Below are positions 1 to 31,779 of a stretch of DNA of 64,000 nucleotides, piece by piece. Every line of letters begins with the position of its first letter. Position 1 is the first letter of the stretch. A program made the position numbers and the translations under genes. Source of the stretch: Diphasiastrum complanatum (Eukaryota > Streptophyta > Lycopodiopsida > Lycopodiales > Lycopodiaceae); assembly GCA_029204225.1 (NCBI GenBank), contig CM055108.1, positions 25,241,803-25,305,802 on the forward strand. Reading direction: 5' to 3'. The notes below the pieces were generated by a model. The model searched no databases. It had not been told where the DNA came from and saw only the letters and a program-made list of their open reading frames with translations.

Positions 1-834
1 AGGCAAATTCTGCAAACTGAAGGGAAAATGTAAAAAGAAGAAATGATGCTGATCCACTTACGATTCTGTAGGCACACGCAATCTCTTACAATGGCAAGTT
101 TTCTTATGAATCGCCTTAAACTAGATATTGTGTTCTTCCTGATTGCAGCTTTAGCTGGTGGGATTCAGATCATATCCCCACAGGCTTCCAGAGTTATTTT
201 ATCCACAATTCTAAAAGATCTCAAGCAAGGAAACTCAAAGTTTTGCCAGCAATTGTGCAAAATTGTTTTGGGCATCACATCAAATAATCACTTTCTGACA
301 CTGGATTTGTCATTGAGGTTGATACTCATGTCAATCTCTTCAAATTTAGGGACTTCATTCAAGAATTAGTAAGTAGGAGAATAAGATCCAGTATATCCAC
401 AGAGTAAGTAGACCAGTGAGATCCAATATATCCATTAACTAAGTAGAACAGCCTAGATCCAATATATCCTTAGTTTCCATATTTTCACTCGGTGATCAAA
501 TCAGTTAATCTCATCAAAGGCTCATACTTTTGGACTTGTGGCTTATGGCTTGCCTAATTTTGGTATGTCTACCTCATTAAGAAAATGACATGTATATCTA
601 TGGATAGAAGAAGTACGAGAGGCCTTCATGTACACTTTGTGCTGCCAATGGTGACTACTTGTGGGGATGCATGACCGCATCCAAAGATCTAGAACACTTA
701 TAGTGCCAATAGTGACGTACACTGCATGCATGACCCCACCCACCCTTATCCAAAGATCTAGAATGCTTAAAAGGTTGGATCATGATTAGATCTAGAATGC
801 TTACAAGGTTGGATCATGATATTTTTATTATGAT

Positions 835-925
835 GTGTCATTCTCCACCATAGGATGAAGGTGGGTTTTGCAATCTTAGTCATCATTCTCCACCATAGGA
901 TGAAGGTGGGTCCTCCTTATCTTGG
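835..925. repeat. Short tandem duplication, about 55-bp period
   Basis: A block starting with CATTCTCCACCATAGGATGA occurs twice in direct orientation, near 840 and near 893. The copies are almost identical over about 27 bp and are followed by GGTGGGTTTT or GGTGGGTCCT. A neighbouring motif (TCTAGAATGCTTA..AAGGTTGGATCATGAT) is also repeated just upstream, near 755 and 790. Confidence 0.7.
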
Positions 926-1149
926 TCACACTCACAAGTTGGTTGAGTACTATATCCTTGAATGTTCCAATTAGCCTTCCAAACAAGACATGTAAACAAT
1001 TAGCTCTTGACTCTTGGGACCATAGACCAACTTGCCACTAGGATGCCTTTGACCATAGTCATTGCCTTTGTCCTTAACACTTTGAGTACCATAAAGAACG
1101 TTTATGTCTTTTGCTCATTAGTGTCACTTAGGTAAGCCATGAATAGCGA

Positions 1150-1350
1150 AGATTTGTAGGTCACATGGAAAGAGACCCTTTGTAGGTCACATGGAAAGAA
1201 CGGCATCATATGAATCACTAAGGCCTTATTTCCACCCCTAGGGGATCTATTTAGTAGGTGCCTCCACCAACAATGAATCAAGGCCTTATTTCCAACCCCT
1301 AGAGGAAAATAGGGGATCTATTTAGTAGGTCCCTCCACCAACAATGAATT
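1150..1350. repeat. Tandem duplications (about 38 and 56-66 bp)
   Basis: TAGGTCACATGGAAAGA appears twice near 1155 and 1183. A longer block starting AAGGCCTTATTTCC and ending CTCCACCAACAATGAAT appears twice, near 1223-1276 and 1280-1348. The second copy carries a small insertion. These are direct repeats read straight from the sequence. Confidence 0.75.
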
Positions 1351-1370
1351 TGTAGAAACATGGCCTTTAT

Positions 1371-1660
1371 GATTGGTGGAAGGTGGGGGCCAATCATCAT
1401 GGACTTTTGTTTACAATGATTGGTAATGGTGGTGGTCTATTCAACATATCTTCCACCCTTATAAAATTATTGCAACCTTGGACTTTTCAACAAGAGTATA
1501 CCTAGGACTTCTCTTCACATGATTGATGGAGGGTGTGGGCCAATCATCATGAACTTTTGTTTATGATGATTGGTGGATCTATTCAAAAATACCTTCAAAC
1601 AATTATAAAGTTATTGAAATGTTGGACTTTTCTTCAAGTCTTTGGTGAATGGTGTGGGCC
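1371..1660. repeat. Diverged tandem duplication, about 145-bp period
   Basis: Two copies share, in the same order, GGGCCAATCATCATG, ACTTTTGTTTA, ATGATTGGT, a variant of CTATTCAA followed by CTTC, ATAAA.TTATTG and TTGGACTTTTC. The first starts near 1385 and the second near 1538. The second has an ORF of 132 codons with no recognised domain (1533-1931), which is probably fortuitous. Confidence 0.65.
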
Positions 1661-4177
1661 ATGTGAGAATGTTAGAAACGGAGGAGGAGAGAGAGTGGAT
1701 TCATCATTCAAGCATGGCCTCAAGGATATAGTGATTTTTACCAACCTATTATACCAAATATTAATGATAGTATCAAAAGTGAGCATTAGCTCTCACTTGA
1801 AACTTAAGTCTTATGCTCTACTTCATCATGGCTACAAGCTATTGCTTATACTCCTACTTCATACTAGATTTAGGAACTTTCTGTTAATTCATCCAATGCT
1901 AGGAATAATGCTTCTTGGTTTCCAATGCTAGGAATAATGGCCAAATAATAGTCGAAACTGGGAACATCTTGTGCATGACCATGCAAATGATAAAAGAAGT
2001 GCGATAACTTAGTTTATTTGCCCTAATCTAACCATGAATAAATATTGACTTGACTTGACTTGATTGAAGTTGAGTTTCCAAATTTAATTTAATGGTTCAA
2101 ACTCAAGCTGATGATAATTCATCATGACCACAATGATGTCTATAGAATAATAGAGCAAATGCTTAGAAAGCAATAATTTGGGACAAGGAGCCAAAGAGAA
2201 AAAGACTCAAAATTTGGAATTCTTCACATTAGTGTGGCCACATGCACACTCTACAGGTCAGGTACAACCCCAATATAGGACTCCACTTTTGGAATTGGAG
2301 GCCTCGTCTAACACATGCATTGTTGGGCACTTCCAAGATGTGCCTTAATGACTATACTTATTAGTTACCAAGGATTTTTATATGTGACAAGTGAGAGAGA
2401 GACATGTTTTGGCATACTAGTTAAGGATCAAACACTAGTTTAGTAATCTCTTGGAATAAGCCTTACCCATTAAATCAAGGAGTGCTAACAAAATCAAAAC
2501 ATAAGGATGAATTTAAATGAATGTCTATGCACCTTGTTCCTGCCATAGCAAAATAGATTGCTGGTCCTTGATCCTCTCCCATGTCAACACCAATAGGTTG
2601 CTGGTATTAGGTTATTTTAAAATTTGGGTGTTTCTTGAAGACAGTCTCTCATCCCCATCTTGTAGAATGAATGAGCTACTTGATTGGAGCTAGTACATAG
2701 AAACAATCTTGATTAAGATGTTACTTTCCACTCAAACATCATACTTAGGTGAAGTACATGCTAGGCCCTAATTCTCTCATAGAACCTCATGGATTCATAT
2801 CCAAAAGGTGGAGACCTCAAACTTTATTACTTCTGAATCATGCTTTGATAGCTCTCAAATGGTCATTCTTAACTTTGAAAACTTCTAAGAAGCAAACCAT
2901 TTACATCATGAACAAAACCCTCAAGGCCTATATCAAATAAGCCATTATGCAAGTAACATATAGTCCTACCAAGCTTCTCATTAAATGGATTACAAGTCAT
3001 GACATCCTTAAAATAGTAGTAAACTTGTACAAGATTGTTATGAAGGATATCTTGTCTCACATTCAATTAGCTAGAAAATTGAATGATACCTCTTATCTAT
3101 ACAAATTAGAGCTTATGCTCAGGAGACATGACCATCATAATAAAACCAAGCACTTGTTAATAGAAGAAAGCCCATCTAGTTAGCCAATGGTGATTTGCCT
3201 TCACCTTTGTTTTACTTATTCAAGTCAAATCTCTCAAAAAAATCACATGAAGTCCTTGAATTCCAACCTAAGGCTTAGACTTTATTTCAAATCATATTTA
3301 GATAACATTTCTTGTATCTTTCTCTTTTAGAAAGTGCCTCAAATGTTTTTGCAAAGCTTCTTTTACGCTCTCTCTTAAAACGAGGAAAAAAACCAATTTG
3401 CCCAACACATTATTTATGCATGTTTGAGCTATGAATGACCATAGGTTTGCTAGCAAGATGGATAAATAATAAGGTTGCTTTGCAACCTTTAGAAGAAAAG
3501 TGCATTTCCTATTTTATTCCTCGTAAATTTGACAAAGGTGATGCAAATCTCTTAGAAGCAAAATGGGTTTAACATCGATAAATTTTGAGGCTATATTTTG
3601 GTATTTTACTAGCATTGTCTAATGTCCACTCACCACATGTAGATTGAGCTTGGGGCTTGGGTCTCCATTGCCATAAGTGACATTCTTATCCAACTCAAAA
3701 CTAGTGGAGGGCATTTAGAAGTATTTTTAACATGCCCCCCATGGTAATTAGTTGGATAATAGTGTTTCTGGTGATAGCTATGACCTAGGCAATACTTCTA
3801 GTACATAGACTAATGTAGAGAAGTTTTTGTCAACATAGAACAATTGCAAGACATATCATGACTTCTCAAAGCAACATGACCTAAATTATGAATCTTGGAA
3901 TGAATGAAAACATTCAAAAGCATGTTATGGCCCATAAAAAGTGCACATTATGGCCCATAAAAAGTGCATAAATAAGTCATAGGAGGATAATATAGCCTTA
4001 AAGAGTCAAAAAGTGTGGGCCATACAATGTGTTGCCATTTTTTTATGCTCTAAAAAGTATTTTGAGAGAAATTTTTGTGAGGTTTAACCATGATTGACAT
4101 CACCATAAGTTTATGGGTGTACTTACGGGAAAGTTCACAAGACAATCCATTTGTCCAAAATTTAAGGATTTAGACAA

Positions 4178-4209
4178 AAACACACACACACACACACACT
4201 CTCTCTCTC
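4178..4209. repeat. Compound (CA)n(CT)n microsatellite
   Basis: An uninterrupted run of CA dinucleotides passes directly into CT dinucleotides. Confidence 0.9.
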
Positions 4210-4439
4210 ATATACATGACTTTCAATAGAATCATTATAATGGATTGGAATTAGGTGAAATTTGATGATGAGGCTATATAGATTTGTATGGAGATTTTCA
4301 TGGCATTTTTTGGTGACATGAAATCATAGATAACATCTTCACTTAGACCTTTCACTTGTGGCAAAGGATCTTTCACTTGTCACCCATTTTTTAAATTTTA
4401 ACAAATGAGTGATGAGCCAAGGGGAGCGTAAACGGCACC

Positions 4440-4560
4440 ACCACAAAGTAGTGTGGCAGCCATCCCTCTGTGGTGGGATGGCCTTACTGCCCATCCCACC
4501 GGGGATGCGCTCTGCACCCTTGTGAGGGTGCAGTTTACACTCCCCCATGACTCCATGAGC
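4440..4560. repeat. Cluster of GC-rich short hairpins upstream of the gene
   Basis: Several perfect stems overlap here. GCCATCCC (4459-4466) pairs with GGGATGGC (4475-4482). GGGATGG (4475-4481) pairs with CCATCCC (4490-4496). CTGCACCCT (4512-4520) pairs with AGGGTGCAG (4525-4533) across a 4-nt loop. The block is GC-rich against AT-rich surroundings. It could be a small foldback element or chance palindromes; no target-site duplication is evident. Confidence 0.5.
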
Positions 4561-5089
4561 CATGAGCCACCCCCTTTATAACTTGCATGATAAATGTGGA
4601 AGAGTTCATGGGATCGGGCCCTAACTTCGAGGAAGCTGACCCTTCGGAAAGTCCTCCTGGCAGCCTGCAGGGCTTCAGTAAAAAATCTTTGCGCGTCAAG
4701 ATTGACATTTTTCATGATGCTTTGACGTTCAAACTTCAAAATGGGGGCTGGATTTCAACACTCTAAATTTAAACGGCGAACCTTTCTTTCAAGTTGACGG
4801 GCTAGCTTCCAAACTGGTGCGTAACCTTTTACATATAAAATTAAAGATATTTTTCAAACCCATTAAAGAAAATTAATTTTTTTTGACTCTCGTCTAAATT
4901 TCTACTTTAAAATCGATTTCTGAAAAAAATAACAATTTCTTCAATTAGTCTTTCAATTGACCGTGCTTAATTTCTGGCCTTTCTGTGAAAGGCTAGTGGA
5001 ATTTCACGCCCTGCAACTTCGACGTCGCTGTCTGTGTACCTGGACTGCACTGGCCTCTGTCCCAATTTCCAAGCAAATCAAAACACACC

Positions 5090-5299
5090 TCCTCAGCATT
5101 AGGGTTTTACCCTAATCGACCTCATTTTTAGCAGGACAACCCTAATTCGACCTTAGGGCTAAATGGTTGGATCTTTTCCTGTGAGCCAAAGCCCACGTGG
5201 CAGATGATTTCGAGGGCCACTAGCCGGTGACCCGATCTTTAGGGCTCGAAGAGCCCATGACCCAGATTTTAGGGTTCTTATGCCGTGGCTTCACAGAGT

Positions 5300-5302
<3 letters not shown>
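5090..5302 (+). promoter_or_regulatory. Probable promoter/5' UTR with G-box and telobox-like motifs
   Basis: A palindromic G-box CACGTG sits at 5194-5199 in the context CCCACGTGGCAG, which also matches an ABRE-type bZIP site. Telobox-like AGGGTTTTA/CCCTAA motifs lie near 5101-5117, AACCCTAAT near 5147, and TTTTAGGGTT near 5268. The start codon is about 260 bp downstream of the G-box. G-boxes are bound by bZIP and bHLH factors, and plant asparagine synthetase genes are known to respond to light, sugar and ABA. The link to regulation of this gene is inference. I found no convincing TATA box at a set distance. Confidence 0.45.

Positions 5303-5334
<32 letters not shown>
5303..5334 (+). repeat. 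(TC)16 tract in the presumed 5' UTR
   Basis: A perfect TC run of 32 bp ends about 120 bp before the ATG. CT-rich tracts are common in plant core promoters and 5' leaders. It also creates Ser-Leu reading frames that could be mistaken for N-terminal coding sequence. Confidence 0.85.
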
Positions 5335-5337
<3 letters not shown>

Positions 5338-5455
5338 CTGTGTTGGTTCTGTCAGACACGAAGAAAATCAAAGCGCCTTCGGTAAATTTTCTGTCAATCC
5401 ATCGATCGATCGATCAATCTGGCAGCAAGAGCCAAGGCAAAGCAAGCCGAGCACA

Positions 5456-26142
<20,687 letters not shown>

Positions 26143-29020
26143 AATTACACTCTCTGCATCATGAGATCAGTTGGGGCGGGGCTTCTTTGGTAGGACGCAG
26201 ATGAATCACCTGTGACCTTATGGGAAGCTTAACTTGTGATTTGCTGAGAGATCAAATTGCTATACATGTAAGGAACTGATTTTAGTGAGTTTGTAATGGA
26301 TTATGTAGTGTTGGAGTTATGTAAATGTATACATGCTCCATTTTCTATATAAAATTAAGATCAAATCTGCTTTTGTATATATCTTAGTTCTACAATAATC
26401 ATAAAGTGAACAGAATATGAATGTTGTCATCATGTTCAAACATAAAATACTCTTTATCTTCAAGTTTTTCAGTTTTGCATCCTTTTTGGCCTTGTCTTCC
26501 AGAAGCATGACTAGTCAGGTTTTGTGAAGCTGATAGAATAGGGCTAAGAAATAGACCTCTAAGGTGAGAAACTTCATGAGCCTGCCCTTTTCAGGCTTGC
26601 AAGACCAATATCAATATTGTGTGATCTAGCCATTCTTTTGAGAGGTTTAGTTTTGCATAGAGTATTGACTATAAAACACTGGATAATGAGAATTGGTAAC
26701 GGAAACTTTTTGTTTCCTAGCCTACACAAGCTCAAATTCCTTTCTAAGGCCATTATATCCTGACTTGTAAAACAGCATGTTTCAGTAATTTCCACTTTGA
26801 TTGATATTGTCCAGTGTTTTGAACTTGCTTTTTGCACATGTATGGTAAACTTTCATCAACATTAGTATGTACTTGTTCACCGGCCTACTTGGGTGAGCCT
26901 TGAAGTCCCAATTAAAACTGTTTGTCGTAAGTATTGTGGTTTCCATTTCGATTTTATGTACAAAGGATACTACTAGACATTTTGAGAATATTAGGGGGTC
27001 AAGATCACTGACCAGAAACATTCTGAGATATTTTCTGTTTCTGAAGTATGTTGTTTTGGCAGCATGAAATGACTTGATTTGATGTTCGATCATACATTAA
27101 CCTTTATAGAAGGTTAAAATCTGTGCTTGCCTTTTTGAATTTGCGTATGGAAGTGGTTGTACTAGTTTAACAACTTTGCAAATTATGTAAATCACATGCA
27201 GATTTGCATAAGCTGTAGGTCCATAGTTTGTGCTACTTTTATTTGATTTTTGTATAGCTTAGAGGCCTGTGAAGATTCTTTCCATGCAGATTCATTCCAG
27301 TGGTTTGCATAATCTAACTCAAGTCCTAGACTTGAAGCATAACCCGACCTTAGGTCCAGTGCCAACTATCATATGCTAGCTTTGGGTTGATGACTCTTAA
27401 TTAACTCTAGCATATCCCTAGTTAGTTAGGGACACAACATATTTCCCTCCTTAAGAACATCTGTCTTCAGAAATGAAGCATAAAAAGAGAGGTGGTCTCT
27501 AAGCTCTTACAAGAATCATCATCCTTTGTTTGTCCGCTCAGAATCTAGATAAGTACTTAGAATAAAGGTGATATGTCAACCACCCTTCCTGTTGATTCAA
27601 AAGCATTTAGATAGGGAGACTGGATGATTTGGACCTATCATCCTCGGAATATAACAAATCTCCTGCATATGGAATGTCCCGACTAATCCATTACATGAAG
27701 GTCTGAATATATTAAGATCCTCATCAAAAAGTGTCAACTCGAACCTCAAAATAGATTCAAGTTTCTATCCACAATCCATCTTACATAACTTGAGTTTCTC
27801 GGGAATTTATAACCACTAAGTTGTTGATTTCTAAAAATCTGCCCTAGTGATTTGAATCATATCATCCCATTCAAACAATATTGGACATCCTCCAATGCAA
27901 TTTGATGTATCCACTACAAAAGCTGTAGAAAGTCCTCAATTAGTAGTCATTGTACACTTAAGCTATGATATCATACAATAACCCATATATTAGCATATTG
28001 GAGCTGTACATTAAGGCAATATGCTTATTTTTATCAAGCAACACTAATAAACAAAATTTCTTAAACTGTACTTATTGATCAACCCGTAATTGTCTAACTC
28101 ATCAGATCATAGATCACTAAGTTATCGCTCCATTTTTTTAATCATCAAAATTCATGAAATGTTCAGGTGATTCAATCCTCTTCATTTGAACACATTCTAG
28201 CATCAATTTTGATCTGAAGAAATCATTTGGCAAATCCATATTAAATTCCATTAGCTCCCAAATTTTTACTTCGATATAGATTATTTGTAGTACTATGAAG
28301 ACAATAGATTTTGTAATTTGTTCTTCATGCAGGTTGACTCATGCACATGTATGTCTTATGCTAGTTTACAAACTTAGTATTGAGAAAGTAAGAGGATCTC
28401 ACAAGATTTGAACACACAATTTTAAGATACATTTTAATTCTCTAACACATCTCACCCCTCCTTGTAAAATCATTAATTGGAATATCATATCAATATAATT
28501 CATATATCTTTCAAACTAAACATTTGGAATCATGCAATCAGTACACATTTGAGCTCTTTTGTATATCCTAGTCTTTGTACCAATTTCCTATCAAAAAATA
28601 TTTGGATCTTGGTTGAGTCCATTCAGAGGTAGGTAGATATTTGTTAAGTTAGCAAGGTAAAAACTTCACATTACATGTTAAGAACCTCACTCCTACTCTG
28701 ATACTACATAATAACTTCTCTAAAATCATCCAAGTCATAATTTTTTCACCTCAGAAAACAATTACAATAGATGTCATTCCATTTATTTTGATTAATTTTG
28801 TTATATCAACAATGCACTATTGATAACATTTCTAATGAAATATAGTCATTGAAATTCTCTAGAATCCCAATGATCCCTTGAGATGTGCTTGACATGCACC
28901 ACCAAAAGATAAGTTTTCTCAACCATTCTAACATCACCATTTGTTGTTGGAATAGATCTCAAGACTTCTTGTGCAAATGATATATATAGCATGGATGCAT
29001 CCAAATCCTAGAGTTTATGT
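26143..29020. other. 3' flank of the asparagine synthetase gene and decayed repeat DNA
   Basis: The first 200-300 bp probably hold the 3' UTR; I see no canonical AATAAA at a telling distance. Further on, the minus strand near 27480-27440 reads like the tail of a gypsy polyprotein (FLKTDVLKEGNMLCP-like). Otherwise the region has no open frame with a known domain and is rich in stops on both strands. Confidence 0.45.
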
Positions 29021-29862
29021 CAACGTTCACTTAAAAATCTCTATTCTTACCCTTTGTTTGGGATAAAAATCTAGTGCAATCATAGGACCAAAATAGCTTT
29101 ATAATATGTATCAACAATCTTGCATCTGTGCACATTATGGATACTAGCAAATATGCTTGGTTGTACACTATTCGATATGTTGGTGTGTACATGTATAGAG
29201 AGAAAGCCTGAAAAAAAGCTAGGAACAGAAAATTGTACACTTGGGAAGGTTGGTTAGTTGTGGCTGAGAAGGTTGGCCACAAATGTAGAAGTTTGAGATT
29301 CAAACCTGTGACCAAAGGTTTCTCAAGTGATCTAATGGGGTATACCCAATCAAGGCAATGTCTTTGTCTATATGCATTTATCAACCACATATAAAGGTCC
29401 AAATTACCTTACCCTCTAAGTTGTCAATGCATAAACCATGAAAACTATATCTTCATGCATGTCCTTAGCCAGTTTAGCTACAACTAAAGCCTTTTATATA
29501 GTAGTTCTACTTCCTACACTATCTAATTTGGTCATTTGACGGCTTGGCACCGTCAAGTGACTATTAAGATAAATCCGACTTTCATAATAAGCACTCTTTA
29601 GATGGGCAATAAAAAAGTTGGCCACTTGCAACATATGTTGAGACAACATATCAAGAGAGAAAAAGAGCTGCATCAACTCATCGTCCAAAGCAAAAACCTG
29701 AAATATGAAAACTACACCATGTCTATCTAAGGTTTCACAAGGTTGTTTGCAAAAATATAGATAGGTTTGTGGCATCTCTTATAAGCTATTGCTTATAAGC
29801 AGAGGATTGGTGGAAAGTCATTTTCTTTACTTGAAGACATGGTATGACAACAATCAGCTACA
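29021..29862. repeat. Dispersed repeat, copy 1 (longer)
   Basis: This block recurs in the same orientation at 52645-53168. Shared landmarks in order are GTTCACTTAAAAA, GTGCAATCATAGGACCAAAA, GCATCTGTGCACATTAT, GCTGAGAAGGTTGGCCACA, CCAAAGGTTTCTCAAGTGA, AATAAGCACTCTTTAGAT, CTGCATCAACTCATC, and TATTGCTTATAAGCAGAG or its variant. Copy 1 holds about 60 bp and about 250 bp that copy 2 lacks. The class is unknown. Confidence 0.75.
29260..29310 (+). other. tRNA-like A-box and B-box inside the dispersed repeat
   Basis: GTGGCTGAGAAGGTTGG (about 29260-29276) resembles an RNA polymerase III A box and GAGATTCAAACCT (about 29295-29306) a B box, at tRNA-like spacing. In copy 2 the B box reads GAGGTTCAAACCT, closer to consensus. 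No full cloverleaf is evident. This may be a tRNA-derived SINE head embedded in the repeat. Confidence 0.35.
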
Positions 29863-31388
29863 CCGTCATGTACTTAGTAAATCACTTGCTTATCAATGCA
29901 TTAGAATATCCATTGTAACCTTTGTAGGCCCAAAAGGAGCTATTAACCTTAAGAACAAGGTGGTTCCCTCTTTAGGCCCTTCAAAGTAATCAATGAGGAT
30001 AATAGGCCAATAAGGGCCCAATGTAAACTAAATAAAACTTAATAAGGGATAACTATCCCTCAAGATAGTTATGTTTAGTTAAGCTAGAGCAATGTGTACA
30101 ACTAGGAGACATCAACTTTTTGATCTTTTGGCTCATTTGCAAGTGAGATAGCTCTAAGCTTCCTCTTGTGAATGTGAGCCTTGGAGATTTCCATTGCTAG
30201 GTCTCATGTGCCTTATCTACATGAATCCATTCTCATTTCCATTCGTTTGTATTCATTTTTGCATTCCTAATATGATTCTATGGAGATCCATGTGTTTATA
30301 GCTTTCTATGGATATGCTATCATGAATGGATTGCACTTTTCTTGCTACTAGCTTTAATTCCATTATTATGGCTATTAGTTTGGATTCGGCACATGAAATT
30401 TCTTGGTCTAAGATCCATGATTCATGATGATTCTATGTGAATTTCATTAGATTTGATGAGTTTATTGTTTTTGTAACTTTTTTTTTTGCTAATTTCTAAC
30501 TTTTGAATTTTCAGGTCTGTTCAGACTAACTTTTAACATTTAATTTTGTTTCTAATTTCTAATTCCATAAACTTCTCTAGTTTTGTTTTAGCTTTCATTT
30601 GCACCAATTTGCAAACAATTTGGGTAAAAGATGCAAAAGTTATTGTATTTTTCCAGAAGCAGTCAAAATAGGTGATTACAATTTGCCTTCCACTTTGTTT
30701 GAATTTTTCAGATCTGATTTAAGTTTCTAATTCTATTTTATTTACATAGGATTTTAGAGCATTGTCTTAGCTTTGACCCAATCAGTATTCAAAAAGTTAT
30801 GACAAATTTTGATTTCTAGCTTCAGTTTACTAGTTTTTCTTTCTTTAAAATTTATAGACCTGTTATGCTGTGAGTTTGACCTATCAAATCACCTTCAGTC
30901 ATTGATCTATTTCATAGGCTGATAAAACTTGTTGTTAGCTTTTCAAAGGTACCAAATTTTTTGTGATTTGGATCAATATTGAGAGAGTTATGATCAAATT
31001 AGTGGAAGTGGGTCAAATTTGACAAATTTTTGGAAATTCTCTTTTATTTTTTTCTCAAGTGAGAGAGAATCACTTCATTTCTTCAGCTTTGAAGTTTTGT
31101 TTCTTTTGTAAATTTTTTCAGCCTTTTATTTTAAAGGTTCACCAGGTTGTAACTTAAAAAAAAAAAAATCAACCTTTACCCTATGTTTGCCTATTAGGTC
31201 TAGGAAATGAGAATTGCAAAATTACAAAGAAAACCTATGTCAAAATTTTGAAACCTCCCCTACTGTCAAGACCCCTCTATTTCCCTAGCCCTAAGCGTGT
31301 CTGCACCCTAAACCTAATCTAGTTAAAAGTATTAAGAAAAGAGATTCCCTAGAATAACCCCTCTTCATGCGCCCTCCCCCTAAAAAAT

Positions 31389-31740
31389 GTGCTTCAACCA
31401 ACTCTTTCTAGATCCATTTATGCAGCCAATTTTATGGAGTTACACGATATGATGGATCATGCACTTGCTTTGGAAAACTTATCTACGAACCATACTAATG
31501 AATGGTGGAAAGACACTACTCAACTTAACCCTTATTGTTACAACCAACGAATGTCTAAATATGCTAGTCCTACTTTGATGGAGACATTGGAGAATTGGCT
31601 AGAAGATTTGGAATATAGCTTCTACTTTATAAGAGGTATTGGTGACAATGATATGGTTTTCTTTGCTTTATCGGGTTTTCAAGGACGTGTTCAGTCATGG
31701 TGAAACATCATTCAAGACTTTCTTCTTGTGAATTGATTAA
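31389..31740 (+). pseudogene. Ty3/gypsy gag fragment
   Basis: The open frame (104 codons) contains LMETLENWLEDLEYSFYF and then FFALSGFQGRVQSW just before a stop. This is the conserved core of plant gypsy gag (W-L-x-x-(L/M)-E-x-x-F, then F-A-L-x-x-x-x-G-x-A/V-x-x-W-W). Gag of an intact element is several times longer. Upstream, 29990-31380 is AT-rich, non-coding, LTR/leader-like DNA. Downstream frames are broken and no PR, RT or IN follows, so this is a dead 5' piece of an element. Confidence 0.7.
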
Positions 31741-31779
31741 ATTTCAAAGCAGTTTGTAGACAGGTCTTCAATCGACCCG

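Larger units (their letters stand above)
1..4330. other. Intergenic region upstream of the asparagine synthetase gene
   Basis: I see no recognisable gene here. The open frames are short (108, 132, 78 and 63 codons among the longest) and show no domain I know. The stretch is AT-rich and holds several locally duplicated blocks, listed separately. It is best read as old, unclassified repeat-derived DNA. Confidence 0.5.

Noticed and set aside
43-369. 108-codon frame at the window start
   Set aside because: No recognisable motif; composition and length fit a chance frame in AT-rich DNA.
4339-4739. Minus-strand frames of 74 and 113 codons upstream of the gene
   Set aside because: They run across the hairpin cluster and show no recognisable domain or coding context.
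5280-5455. Longer N terminus for asparagine synthetase starting at 5285
   Set aside because: It reads through the (TC)n leader. The enzyme needs Cys directly after the initiator Met, which fixes the start at 5456.
29260-29310. A functional tRNA gene
   Set aside because: A- and B-box-like words are present, but no acceptor stem or full cloverleaf can be drawn. At most it is a tRNA-derived repeat.
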